Source: an uncultured Pelagibacteraceae bacterium (lineage in GTDB: Bacteria > Pseudomonadota > Alphaproteobacteria > Pelagibacterales > Pelagibacteraceae). Taken from it: 33,233 bases of DNA. The DNA lies in the NCBI GenBank assembly GCA_902555185.1, contig CACDSA010000009.1, positions 1-33,233 on the forward strand, in the 5' to 3' direction. The translations under genes were made by a program, and so were the position numbers. Positions 9,123 through 17,439 of this stretch are shown here, piece after piece. Position 1 is the stretch's first letter. Each line of letters begins with the position of its first letter. The notes beneath the pieces were generated by a model. It was not told the origin of the DNA and searched no databases. It saw only the letters and a program-made list of their open reading frames with translations.

Positions 9123-11888
9123 TTAAAAACCTTTAATTATTTTTTTACTAATATTATTTAAACCTGTCGCGTTTGATCCTTTAATCATTAAATAATCATT
9201 ATTAGCTATAATGGTATTTAAAGTAAAATCTATATCTTCATCCCTTTGAAAAATATTACCCCTCTTAGCTTTGTCAATATTCTTATAAGTGATTAGAGTT
9301 TTGCTTCCCTTTATAAACACTTTATCTATATCTGAATTGTTAATAACTTTTGATAAATCTTTATGTAAAGACTCAGACTTTTTTCCTAATTCAAGCATGT
9401 CTCCTAGTATAAGGTATTTTTTAAATTTTTGTTTTTTTATAGAGTTAAAATTTTGAATTGCATTTTTCACAGACAGCGGATTAGCATTATAGCTCTCATC
9501 GATTAAATTAAATTTTTTATTGTATCTCCTGATTTTATATATTTTCCCCCTTCCTTCTGTGAGCTCAAGATTTTTGAAATATTTTGATATTGAGTCTAAA
9601 TTTAAATTAAGAGATTTAAGTACTGCTATGGATGACAATATATTATAGATATTAAGATTGTTATTCTCTAATTTTAGAATCTGGTTTTTGATTTTGATAG
9701 TTAATTTTTTATTGATTTTATTTTTAGAAAAATTAAGTGGATATACATCAGAGTTTTTTGTTAATCCAAAAGATACTAAATTTAAATTACGTTTTTTTGC
9801 TTTCTTCTTTAAAAAATTGAAGAAGATATCATCTCTATTTAAAATAATAGTACCACCTTCCTCTATATTTCTTAATATTTCACTTTTTGCCTCGGCTATA
9901 CCTTTAATATTTTTAAAGTTTTCTATATGAGCTTCACCAATATTTGTAATAATTCCTAAATGTGGTCGTATAATTTTTGTCAAAGCATTGATTTCTCCAG
10001 CATTACTCATGCCAACCTCAAAAACACCAAATTCATGACTGGTTTTTAATTGTGATAAACTTAGAGGAACGCCATAATGATTATTATAGGACTTTGGAGA
10101 ACATAAGGTGTCTCCAAAATTATCTAATAAATCTTTGATCAAGTTTTTTAACGAAGTTTTTCCTGCACTTCCTGTAATAGCAATTATCTTGGAGCGTGTG
10201 TTATCTCTCTTTAATTCTGCGTATTTATTTAAAAATCTGGTTTCATTTTCAACTTTAAGAAACTTATTTTTATATTTTTTTAAATTTTTGGAGGAGATTA
10301 TATATTTTGCACCTTTTTTGAGAGCTTTTGGAACAAAATTAATTCCATTATTTTTTTTTCCTCTAATAGTTAAAAATAAATTACCTTTTTTAATTACCCT
10401 AGAGTCAATAGCAAGACCGTGAAAATTTTTGACTTTAAAATTTTTATTAATAGTTCTAATTATTTTTTTATTTTGTAAGAAAGTTTGATCTTTATTAGAT
10501 ATTCTCTTTAAATTAAGGTTAAATTTTTTTACAATTTGCTTATCAGAAATAAAAATCTTTTTGTATTTATAAATTTGCTCAGATTCATGACCTTTACCAG
10601 CAACTAGTATAATTTCATTGGGCTCTGCATTTAAAATTGAAAGTTTAATTGCTTTTTCTCTATTTCCTATATCAAAACTTTTAGTATTTTTAATATTTTG
10701 TAAAATTTGTTTTCTTATCTTTTGAGGATTTTCATTTCTAGGATTATCGTCTGTTACGTAAATTTTATCACAATGAGTATTAGCTATACTAGCCATTAAA
10801 GGTCTTTTTTTAAAGTCTCTATCTCCCCCACAGCCGAATACTAAAGAGACATTTTTTTTTGGATATCTTAATTTTATTGCTTTTAATGTTTTTTCAAGTG
10901 CATCAGGAGTGTGTGCAAAATCAATGTAAACTTTTATATTATTTTTAAATTTTCTAACTAATTCGAACCTACCGCTTACATCTTTAATATTTTTTAACGA
11001 TTTAAAAATTTTATTTTCGTCAATATTGCAAGCTTTTGCGGCGATAATAGCCATTGAAAGATTTTTCAATTGATAATCATTTGTTTTATTTTTAAGAAAT
11101 TTTTTCAGTTTTGTTCTTGTTGCACTTATATCTACTAATCTAAGATTTCTTTTGTTAGATATGATTTTTAATTTTGGATATTCTTTTAAATCTTTATCTG
11201 TGATAATTAATTTTTTTTCAGATAAAATATTTTTAAACAAATGTAATTTAGCGTTTAGGTACGATTTCATATTTTTATGATAGTCGAGATGATCTTGGCT
11301 AAAATTTGTAAATATACCTGCTTTAAAATTTATATGTTCAACTCTTTTTTGGTAAAGCCCATGACTTGATGCTTCAATTATTACATTTTCTATTTTTCTC
11401 CTTTTTAATTTAAGTAATGTTTTATGTAGTGTTATCGGGTCTGGTGAGGTAATGTTGGAATTGATTATTTTTCCATTAATTTTAATACCTAAAGTACCTA
11501 TTGAAGCTACAGGAATATTGTTAAGTTTTAAAATCTGATAAAATAAATCTGCTACTGAGGTTTTGCCATTTGTACCAGTAACAGCAAAAATATTTTTTGG
11601 TTTTAAGTTATAGAATTTTGAACAAATTTTACTTAAAAGAAATCTTATGTCTGAGGTTTTCTTTATTATTAAATTTTTTTTAGAATATTTACAATTTTTA
11701 GAACATATTATTACTGAAGCACCCTTTTTTACAGCCTCATTAATATAATTTTCTCCATTAAATTTATTTCCTTTGATAGCAAAAAAAATAAAGCCTTTTT
11801 TTACTTTTTTGCTACTTGTTGATAATCCTCTAATCTTGATTTTTTTATCTTTATTCGGGAGATCTTTAATTAATTCTTTCAACAACAT
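9123..11888 (-). CDS. murE-murF: Bifunctional MurE-MurF fusion: UDP-MurNAc-tripeptide synthetase / D-Ala-D-Ala adding enzyme
   Basis: One 921-aa reading frame carries two complete Mur ligases. The MurE half (about 1-460) has SxxxKKG in its UMP-binding domain, P-loop TGTNGKTS (104-111), ITSPDPIT (146-153), EASSHGL (172-178), FTNFSQDHLDYH (193-204), and DNPRNENP (381-388), the signature of meso-diaminopimelate-adding MurE. The MurF half (about 478-921) has AIDSRVIKKGNLF, P-loop TGSAGKTS (572-579), SYNNHYGVPLS, EVGMSNAGEI, NIGEAHIENF, DESYNANP (797-804) and LGDMLELG. The linker (about 456-478) is short and lysine-rich. The start overlaps ftsI by 23 bp. The protein should add meso-DAP and then D-Ala-D-Ala in succession. 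MurE-MurF fusions are known in some proteobacteria. Confidence 0.96.
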   Translation of the reverse strand: MLLKELIKDLPNKDKKIKIRGLSTSSKKVKKGFIFFAIKGNKFNGENYINEAVKKGASVIICSKNCKYSKKNLIIKKTSDIRFLLSKICSKFYNLKPKNIFAVTGTNGKTSVADLFYQILKLNNIPVASIGTLGIKINGKIINSNITSPDPITLHKTLLKLKRRKIENVIIEASSHGLYQKRVEHINFKAGIFTNFSQDHLDYHKNMKSYLNAKLHLFKNILSEKKLIITDKDLKEYPKLKIISNKRNLRLVDISATRTKLKKFLKNKTNDYQLKNLSMAIIAAKACNIDENKIFKSLKNIKDVSGRFELVRKFKNNIKVYIDFAHTPDALEKTLKAIKLRYPKKNVSLVFGCGGDRDFKKRPLMASIANTHCDKIYVTDDNPRNENPQKIRKQILQNIKNTKSFDIGNREKAIKLSILNAEPNEIILVAGKGHESEQIYKYKKIFISDKQIVKKFNLNLKRISNKDQTFLQNKKIIRTINKNFKVKNFHGLAIDSRVIKKGNLFLTIRGKKNNGINFVPKALKKGAKYIISSKNLKKYKNKFLKVENETRFLNKYAELKRDNTRSKIIAITGSAGKTSLKNLIKDLLDNFGDTLCSPKSYNNHYGVPLSLSQLKTSHEFGVFEVGMSNAGEINALTKIIRPHLGIITNIGEAHIENFKNIKGIAEAKSEILRNIEEGGTIILNRDDIFFNFLKKKAKKRNLNLVSFGLTKNSDVYPLNFSKNKINKKLTIKIKNQILKLENNNLNIYNILSSIAVLKSLNLNLDSISKYFKNLELTEGRGKIYKIRRYNKKFNLIDESYNANPLSVKNAIQNFNSIKKQKFKKYLILGDMLELGKKSESLHKDLSKVINNSDIDKVFIKGSKTLITYKNIDKAKRGNIFQRDEDIDFTLNTIIANNDYLMIKGSNATGLNNISKKIIKGF

Positions 11889-13596
11889 GTTGGATATTAA
11901 GATCTTTATTTTTTATGGCTAAAATTGGTCCAATTTTTTTTATAATTCTGCCAGCTACATATACCGAGTTCCAACCAGCTTCATTACGAGTACCTCTGAT
12001 TTTCGTTCCTTTATAGTTATAAATTAAATCTTTTGCCACTTGGGGATTTTCAAGCATTACTAACAAAGCATATTTTGGTTTTTGATATGGAAAAACTGAA
12101 ATAAAAGTATTTAATTGTTTACTTTTGTTATTATAATTTTCGGAAGTTCCAGTTTTTCCTCCTACATTATAACCATGTATATCTGCTAAGCTTGCTGTTC
12201 CTTCGTCTTCAGTTACAACTTTTCTTAAAATTTTATTTATTTTATTACTTGTTTCTTCTGAAATTAGTCTCACTTTTTTTTTATTGATTTTTTGTTCTTT
12301 AATTAAACTTGGTTTTACTTTTATTCCTCCATTAGTTAAAGCAGCATACACTGTTGCTGCCTGTAGAGGTGTCGTTGTTATACCGTGGCCAAATGAAACT
12401 GTTTCTAATTTACATTTATTCCATTTAAAATGAATAGGATTTCCTACTTCATCTAATTGTATATCTGGTGTACTTAATAGACTTGCTTCTTTTAAAAATT
12501 GCTTAAATTTTTCTTCTCCAATTTTTTTTCCAATTAATAAAGTTCCAATATTAGAAGATCTAATTAAAATATCTTCAACAGTTAAATTTTTTGGAAATTT
12601 TTTCATATCTGAAATTTCGTGTTTTGAGCATTTCACTGTTTGAGGAATATTATTTATAATTGTATTTGGGTTTACAAGGTTGTTATCTAATGCAAGTGCG
12701 ATTGTAAAAGTTTTAAATATTGAACCTAATTCATAAACTCCTTTTGTAATCTTATTTATATATTTTTTGTCTTTTAAATTTCCTCTAATATTTATGTCAA
12801 AATCTGGAAGAGATACTAAAGATAAAATTTCACCATTTTCTACATCCATAAGCAAGGCACCTGCGCCCGTGGCTTGAAAAGTAAGGATTGCATTATTTAG
12901 TTCCTTGTTTATCAGGTGTTGAAGATTTGTATCCAAAGTTAATTGCAAAGGTTGATTTAATAATCTTTTATCTTTTAATTCTTTATCAAAATATCGCTCT
13001 AAACCTGAAACTCCATAATTGTCGTAGTCCACCTGACCAATGATATGACTGAATAAACTTGAATGAGTATAAATTCTTGATTGAAAGGGTTCGAAAATAA
13101 TTCCTTTTTCCCCTAGAGACCATAATTTTTCTTTTTCAGTTTGGGTAATACGTTTTTTTAAATAAAAATATTTATTTTTAAGAAGACTTTTTTCTATTTT
13201 TTTTGCATTTAATTCTGGAAAATTAAGCCTGATCTTAATTAAAAAGTTTTCTTTATTCTTTATATGCGAAGGATTTATTGCTGCATGAAATGATTTTATA
13301 TTTCTTGAAATCAAAATCCCATTTCTGTCAATAATATCCCTTCTATTAAGTGTAAATTTTTCAAATTTATCCTGTTGACTGAAAAGTTCTATTTTATTCG
13401 AGGAGATATGAATAATTCTTAGACTAAATATAAAAATTAGTGAAAAAAATAAAAAAAATAGTAAATAGATTCTGTCCTGAAAATAATTATTTTTTTGTGA
13501 AAATTTATTTTTTTTACTCGTAGCAAGATAATCCTCAAAGTAAAAGCTTTTTTGATTAGGGTTGCTGTACTTATTTTTTTTGTATTTTTTTCTCAT
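11866..13596 (-). CDS. ftsI: Peptidoglycan D,D-transpeptidase FtsI (PBP3)
   Basis: FtsI is the septal class B penicillin-binding protein that crosslinks strands made by FtsW. The 576-aa product has a basic cytoplasmic tail of about 40 residues, one membrane helix (about 43-63), the non-penicillin-binding module with RRDIIDRNG (85-93) and GVSGLERYFD, and the transpeptidase domain. The active-site motifs are all present: SxxK as SIFK (Ser292, Lys295), SxN as SSN (347-349), and KTG (481-483). It overlaps ftsL by 26 bp at its start and the murE-murF gene by 23 bp at its end, so the operon is read in nested frames. Confidence 0.97.
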   Translation of the reverse strand: MRKKYKKNKYSNPNQKSFYFEDYLATSKKNKFSQKNNYFQDRIYLLFFLFFSLIFIFSLRIIHISSNKIELFSQQDKFEKFTLNRRDIIDRNGILISRNIKSFHAAINPSHIKNKENFLIKIRLNFPELNAKKIEKSLLKNKYFYLKKRITQTEKEKLWSLGEKGIIFEPFQSRIYTHSSLFSHIIGQVDYDNYGVSGLERYFDKELKDKRLLNQPLQLTLDTNLQHLINKELNNAILTFQATGAGALLMDVENGEILSLVSLPDFDINIRGNLKDKKYINKITKGVYELGSIFKTFTIALALDNNLVNPNTIINNIPQTVKCSKHEISDMKKFPKNLTVEDILIRSSNIGTLLIGKKIGEEKFKQFLKEASLLSTPDIQLDEVGNPIHFKWNKCKLETVSFGHGITTTPLQAATVYAALTNGGIKVKPSLIKEQKINKKKVRLISEETSNKINKILRKVVTEDEGTASLADIHGYNVGGKTGTSENYNNKSKQLNTFISVFPYQKPKYALLVMLENPQVAKDLIYNYKGTKIRGTRNEAGWNSVYVAGRIIKKIGPILAIKNKDLNIQHVVERIN

Positions 13597-13909
13597 TATA
13601 ATTTTCCTGAAGAGCCAATTTATTTTGAAAATCCATGAAACTTGAAATACTTAAAAATATTTTAGAATATTCCATGGGAAAATATTTACTATTATCTAGA
13701 TGTTCAATTTTTTTTTCAATCATAACTGGTGAGCTTAGGTAAGAGTACTCGAGTTGCGACTCGTTAAGATCTTTTTCTTTTATAAAAATTTTTTTACTGA
13801 GATTGTAAATTTTTTTTTCTATATCTCTTGACTGGTTCTTTATAATTGAAGTTCCAATAAGTAACGTCGAAAAAATAATTACAGAAATAAAGATTTTAAG
13901 TTTAAACAT
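13571..13909 (-). CDS. ftsL: FtsL-like division protein
   Basis: A 112-aa bitopic protein with a short N-terminal tail, one membrane helix (about residues 4-23), and a charged, heptad-like region suited to a coiled coil (about 25-60). FtsL forms the FtsQLB scaffold that activates FtsWI. Sequence identity in this family is minimal, so the call rests on size, topology and position between rsmH and ftsI, the invariant place of ftsL in dcw clusters. It overlaps rsmH by 8 bp and ftsI by 26 bp. Confidence 0.82.
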   Translation of the reverse strand: MFKLKIFISVIIFSTLLIGTSIIKNQSRDIEKKIYNLSKKIFIKEKDLNESQLEYSYLSSPVMIEKKIEHLDNSKYFPMEYSKIFLSISSFMDFQNKLALQENYNEKKIQKK

Positions 13910-14912
13910 ACAACCTTTCAGTATCTAAATATTTACTAAATTTTTGAATTAATTCATGAGGATAAATAAATTTATTTTTATTTCTTACAGCAAATCTTAA
14001 TTTGGCAGACCTAGAGGGATTATTAACTCTTAATTCTCTTGTTGTTGGTTTTATAATCTTGTTTGTATATTTCTCAAACAATACGAAATTATCACTTTCA
14101 TTTTCAGGTAAATATCTAGATGGTTTTGATTTATTCATAGAAAAATTATTAAAAAAATATTTTACAATTTTGTCTTCGATAGAATGAAAACTTACAATAA
14201 TAATTTTTCCACCTGGCTTTAAGAATTTAGTAGCGCAAATTATTCCATTGATAAGCTCTGATATTTCTTTATTTACAAATATTCTCAAGGCTTGAAAAGT
14301 TTTTGTACTTGGATTGATTTTTTTAAAATAATTTTTTTTTTTACTTTTTTCAATTATTTGAACTAATTCATCCGCTTTAGTTATTTTTTTCTTTAATCTA
14401 GCTTTAACAATATTTTTCGCTATTCTTGAGGCATCCCTTTCTTCACCTAAAATTTTTATAATTAATTTTAAATTTGTTTCACTTAAATTATTTACAGCTT
14501 CTTGGGCAGAAATGTTTGATAGACCCATTGTCATATCTAGCTTATCCTTTGATTTAAAAGAAAATCCTCTAGTTAAATCATTTAGTTGGATTGATGAAAG
14601 CCCTAGATCAAAAATTATTGTATCTGCATTTTCTTTTAAAATTTTACTTAACTCACTAAATTTTGATTGATAAAATTTAAATCTATTCTTAAAATTTTTT
14701 TCTAAATTTGTAGCTATTGATTTAACAGACATGTCTCTATCTAAAGCAATTACCCTAGTCCTAGGGAATTTTAATAATGCTTTTGAATAACCTCCGCCAC
14801 CAAAAGTGCAGTCAATAAAAAAACCACCTTTTGAAGGGTTACAGATTTCAATGATTTCACTCAACATTACTGGAAAATGTGATAATTCCAGTGATGATGT
14901 TTGAGTTTTCAT
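13902..14912 (-). CDS. rsmH: 16S rRNA (cytosine-1402-N4)-methyltransferase RsmH
   Basis: RsmH (MraW) methylates N4 of C1402 in 16S rRNA using SAM. The 336-aa protein begins with the family's HFPVMLSEI (12-20) and continues with the SAM loop CTFGGGGYSKALL (35-47), ALDRD, DLGLSSIQLND, RGFSFK, and the C-terminal IIVSFHSIEDKIVK, NNPSRSAKLR. Length is typical. It follows ftsZ after 18 bp here, whereas in most dcw clusters it follows mraZ directly. Confidence 0.97.
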   Translation of the reverse strand: MKTQTSSLELSHFPVMLSEIIEICNPSKGGFFIDCTFGGGGYSKALLKFPRTRVIALDRDMSVKSIATNLEKNFKNRFKFYQSKFSELSKILKENADTIIFDLGLSSIQLNDLTRGFSFKSKDKLDMTMGLSNISAQEAVNNLSETNLKLIIKILGEERDASRIAKNIVKARLKKKITKADELVQIIEKSKKKNYFKKINPSTKTFQALRIFVNKEISELINGIICATKFLKPGGKIIIVSFHSIEDKIVKYFFNNFSMNKSKPSRYLPENESDNFVLFEKYTNKIIKPTTRELRVNNPSRSAKLRFAVRNKNKFIYPHELIQKFSKYLDTERLYV

Positions 14913-14930
14913 TCGATTTTGAAAAAATCA

Positions 14931-16433
14931 TTAAAATTTTTGTCTTCTTAGAAATGCAGGAATTTCAAAATCCTCGTCTTCCGTATTTTCATTATCAAAT
15001 AGTTGATCGGATGCTACATCTTCTTCTAGAACTTGAGCTTCAGCTTCTTGGGGGTTTTGCTCTTCAGAAAAAAGCATAGGAGTTCGCTCTTCTTCTAGAG
15101 AGTCATGTGTTGTATTGTTTGTTTTATCGAATGTATTTCCCATTCTTGTTTCGCTGTTTTCCATGTAGGAAGCACTTTCAATAGAAACACCCTCTGGAAT
15201 ATCATCTATAGCAATTGAATTTGTTAATGAATTATCTGCGGTATTCTTTTCTTCATTTTTCTCAAAACTATCAATAAGTGCATTTTGCTCTTCACTGTTT
15301 TTTATTTCGTAGCTTTCATCAAGTTTAAGTGCAGTTGCTCCATCAATAGAATTAACAATATTTTGGTCTAAATTATTTTTTGAAAAAAGATTTTCAGAAA
15401 AATTGTTTCCTCTATTGTTTGAACCATTAACAATGTTTAATACAGGTTTTGATTCTTGAACAACTGTAGATCCTTTTAAAGAAGTTGCTACAATTGAAAC
15501 TCTAATTTTGCCGCTCATATTTTGATCCTTAATAGCTCCAAATATTAGTTCCGCTTCAGGGTCTACTTCAGCTCTGATTTTATTCACTGCCGCATCTACT
15601 TCAAAAAGTGTTAAATCGCTTCCACCAGTAATATTAATTAATAATCCCTTAGCTCCTTGTAAGGTATATTCATCTATTAGTGGATTGTTCAGTGCAAGAT
15701 CTGTTGCAACCATTGCTCTATTTTCACCCTCTGCTTCCCCAGTTCCCATCATTGCTTTGCCGCTAGAACTCATCACTGTTTCCACATCAGCAAAATCCAA
15801 ATTTATCATTCCAGGCCTTACCATAAGATCTGTAATACTTTGAACACCATGTTTTAATACATCGTTTGAAAGACTAAAGGACTCTTCAAATCCAGTAGAC
15901 TCATTTGCAATTTTAAAAAGATTCTGATTTGGTACTACTATTGTTGTATCTAAATGTTTTTTCAATTCCTCTAATCCGCTTGTTGCTCTTCTCATTCTTT
16001 TTGGTCCTTCATAAGCAAAAGGTAATGTTGTAACTCCTACAGTTAGAATATTCATTTCTCTTGCGGCTCTTGCAATTACATGTGACGCTCCAGTGCCTGT
16101 TCCTCCTCCCATACCAGACGCAATAAAAACCATATTGCTCCCTTGAATATAATTTACAATTTCATTCATTGACTCATCTGCGGCTGCTTGCCCAATGTCA
16201 TGTTTTGCTCCTGCACCAAGTCCTTTTGTTAAATTCATTCCAATTTGTATTTTGGCATCAGCTTTGCTCATTTTAAGATCCTGGGCATCAGTATTTACTG
16301 CAACAAACTCTACTCCCTGCATTCCTGCTTCAATCATTGCATTAATTGCATTTCCACCTGCTCCACCAACTCCTATTACCAATATCCTAGGTTTAAGTTC
16401 TCTTAGTTCGCCACCTCCAACATTTATACTCAT
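14931..16433 (-). CDS. ftsZ: Cell division GTPase FtsZ
   Basis: FtsZ is the tubulin-like GTPase that forms the Z-ring. The 500-aa protein has the N-terminal nucleotide loop GVGGAGGNA (21-29), the tubulin signature GMGGGTGTGA (107-116), the T7 synergy loop NLDFADV (211-217) with catalytic acidic residues, and a polymerising C-terminal subdomain to about residue 320. A long acidic, Asn/Glu/Ser-rich linker (about 320-484) follows, then the conserved C-terminal peptide FEIPAFLRRQ, the docking site for FtsA and other partners. This is the canonical full FtsZ, not a tail-less paralogue. The start codon overlaps the mraZ stop by one base (TAATG), so ftsZ is translationally coupled to mraZ. Its position second in the cluster is unusual. 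Confidence 0.98.
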   Translation of the reverse strand: MSINVGGGELRELKPRILVIGVGGAGGNAINAMIEAGMQGVEFVAVNTDAQDLKMSKADAKIQIGMNLTKGLGAGAKHDIGQAAADESMNEIVNYIQGSNMVFIASGMGGGTGTGASHVIARAAREMNILTVGVTTLPFAYEGPKRMRRATSGLEELKKHLDTTIVVPNQNLFKIANESTGFEESFSLSNDVLKHGVQSITDLMVRPGMINLDFADVETVMSSSGKAMMGTGEAEGENRAMVATDLALNNPLIDEYTLQGAKGLLINITGGSDLTLFEVDAAVNKIRAEVDPEAELIFGAIKDQNMSGKIRVSIVATSLKGSTVVQESKPVLNIVNGSNNRGNNFSENLFSKNNLDQNIVNSIDGATALKLDESYEIKNSEEQNALIDSFEKNEEKNTADNSLTNSIAIDDIPEGVSIESASYMENSETRMGNTFDKTNNTTHDSLEEERTPMLFSEEQNPQEAEAQVLEEDVASDQLFDNENTEDEDFEIPAFLRRQKF

Positions 16434-16894
16434 TACAGCTCCCCTTTCTGTTTATTGTCCCATTTTAAGTTAGACCTGTTTTGAAAAGCTTTTTTTCTTG
16501 CGAAAGCTTTAAATTTTTCAAAATTTTTAGGTTCCCAAATTTGAAAAGTTTGGCCTAACCCAACAAATAAAATATTGCTTCTTATTTTTGCATGATTAAG
16601 TAATTTTTCAGAAATTGATATTCTACCTTCCGTATCAAATTGTAAGTTCTCACTTTCTGACAGAATAGAAGTTGCAAAGAAATCTCTTTTGTCTTCAAAT
16701 GGATTTAAAGAGTCAATTGTTTTGGATAATTTCTCAACTCTGTCTTGAGAACATGCTTCAAGAGCAGAATGGTTAAAAGAGGGATAGCTGATAAAACCGT
16801 TATATCCCATTGAATTTAAATATGATCTAAAAGTCGCTGGCACTGATACACGACCTTTCTTGTCTAATTTGTTTTCGTAACTTGATAAAAACAT
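16433..16894 (-). CDS. mraZ: Transcriptional regulator MraZ
   Basis: MraZ is a DNA-binding protein with two AbrB/SpoVT-like swapped-hairpin domains that represses the dcw operon in E. coli. The 153-aa protein starts with the standard MFLSSYENKLDKKGRVSVPATFR pattern (first repeat, about 7-23) and has the second repeat LQFDTEGRISI at about residues 79-89. It is the first gene of the operon. The ATG at 16894 is preceded by no strong Shine-Dalgarno site, only an A/T-rich leader. Three TGGGN boxes 52-76 bp upstream fit its own operator, suggesting autoregulation. A frame starting at 17015 overlaps this gene but is not coding. Confidence 0.97.
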   Translation of the reverse strand: MFLSSYENKLDKKGRVSVPATFRSYLNSMGYNGFISYPSFNHSALEACSQDRVEKLSKTIDSLNPFEDKRDFFATSILSESENLQFDTEGRISISEKLLNHAKIRSNILFVGLGQTFQIWEPKNFEKFKAFARKKAFQNRSNLKWDNKQKGEL

Positions 16895-16945
16895 TTTTTA
16901 AAAAAAACTCACTGTTTATTACTTTTTTCAAATCACCCTCCATTA

Positions 16946-16970
16946 TGGGATTATTTGGGATAGTATGGGT
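16946..16970. promoter_or_regulatory. Probable MraZ operator: three TGGGN boxes
   Basis: On the plus strand TGGGA (16946-16950), TGGGA (16956-16960) and TGGGT (16966-16970) are separated by exactly 5 bp, giving a 10-bp period (one helical turn). Direct TGGGN repeats with 5-bp spacers are the known binding pattern of E. coli MraZ. The site lies just upstream of mraZ and overlaps the -10 element of the predicted promoter, which would suit repression. Seen directly: the repeats. Inferred: binding by this MraZ. Confidence 0.8.
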
Positions 16971-16987
16971 TTTTAAAAAATAGTCAA
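16960..16987 (-). promoter_or_regulatory. Predicted sigma-70 promoter of the mraZ (dcw) operon
   Basis: Read on the minus strand, TTGACT (-35; 16982-16987) and TACTAT (-10; 16960-16965) are separated by 16 bp. A start about 7 bp after the -10 would fall within the TGGGN repeat block and give a leader of roughly 60 nt before mraZ. It is the only good promoter-like pair noticed in the 146-bp gap between rnpB and mraZ. Internal dcw promoters were not evident because the genes overlap. Confidence 0.6.
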
Positions 16988-17040
16988 TAAGATTGTAATA
17001 AGTCTTATAGTACAAAAGTAGAACGGAATTATTAGATTAA

Positions 17041-17400
17041 AAGCCAGATAATCTGTAAGCCGGGTTCTGTCATTGAAGATGTCATTTATCTAGGCTTAAG
17101 TTCACACTTAAGCTCAAGCGGTTAACCCAGAAGACTAACTAAAGACCGTTTTTTGCATTATATGCGTTGTCTTCTCTATTTAACCTTGCTCCCAGTGGGG
17201 TTTGCCGTGCGTTTTTTGTTACCAAAAAACCGGTGAGCTCTTACCTCGCCGTTTCACCCTTGCCTTGATAAGGCGGTTTAATTTCTGTGGCACTGTCCCT
17301 AAAGTTTCCTTTGCCAGTAGTTAACTGGCACTGTGTCTTTATGGAGCCCGGACTTTCCTCTGCTAACCTATTTAACAGCGACAATCCAATTATCTGGCAC
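17041..17400 (-). ncRNA. rnpB: RNase P RNA (bacterial type A)
   Basis: RNase P RNA is the catalytic subunit that cuts 5' leaders from tRNA precursors. On the minus strand the molecule begins with GCCAGATAAT (17389-17398) and ends with the perfectly complementary ATTATCTGGC (17043-17052), forming helix P1. Between them lie the universal GAGGAAAGTCCGGGCTCC (around 17342-17359), a GGGTGAAACGGCGAGG-type segment (around 17250-17270), and the 3' element ACAGAACCCGGCTTA (around 17055-17070). These define the P4-containing core. Length of about 360 nt is normal. It is transcribed toward mraZ from its own promoter. Ends are set by P1 and are accurate to a few bases. Confidence 0.96.
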
Positions 17401-17404
17401 AACT

Positions 17405-17433
17405 AATCTATTCAATTAAAAAGTGTTTTTCAA
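17405..17433 (-). promoter_or_regulatory. Predicted sigma-70 promoter of rnpB
   Basis: On the minus strand, TTGAAA (17428-17433) and TAGATT (17405-17410) are spaced by exactly 17 bp. The predicted start falls close to the 5' strand of rnpB helix P1 at about 17398. The promoter fits in the 39-bp gap after the amidase gene, so rnpB can be transcribed on its own. Confidence 0.65.
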
Positions 17434-17439
17434 GGCAAT

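Noticed and set aside
10108-10422. 104-residue plus-strand frame inside the murE-murF gene
   Set aside because: Antisense shadow of a strongly supported gene, with no domain pattern.
16827-17015. 62-residue minus-strand frame overlapping the mraZ start
   Set aside because: It runs out of frame through the mraZ promoter, operator and 5' coding end and has no recognisable domain; MraZ starting at 16894 matches its family from residue 1.
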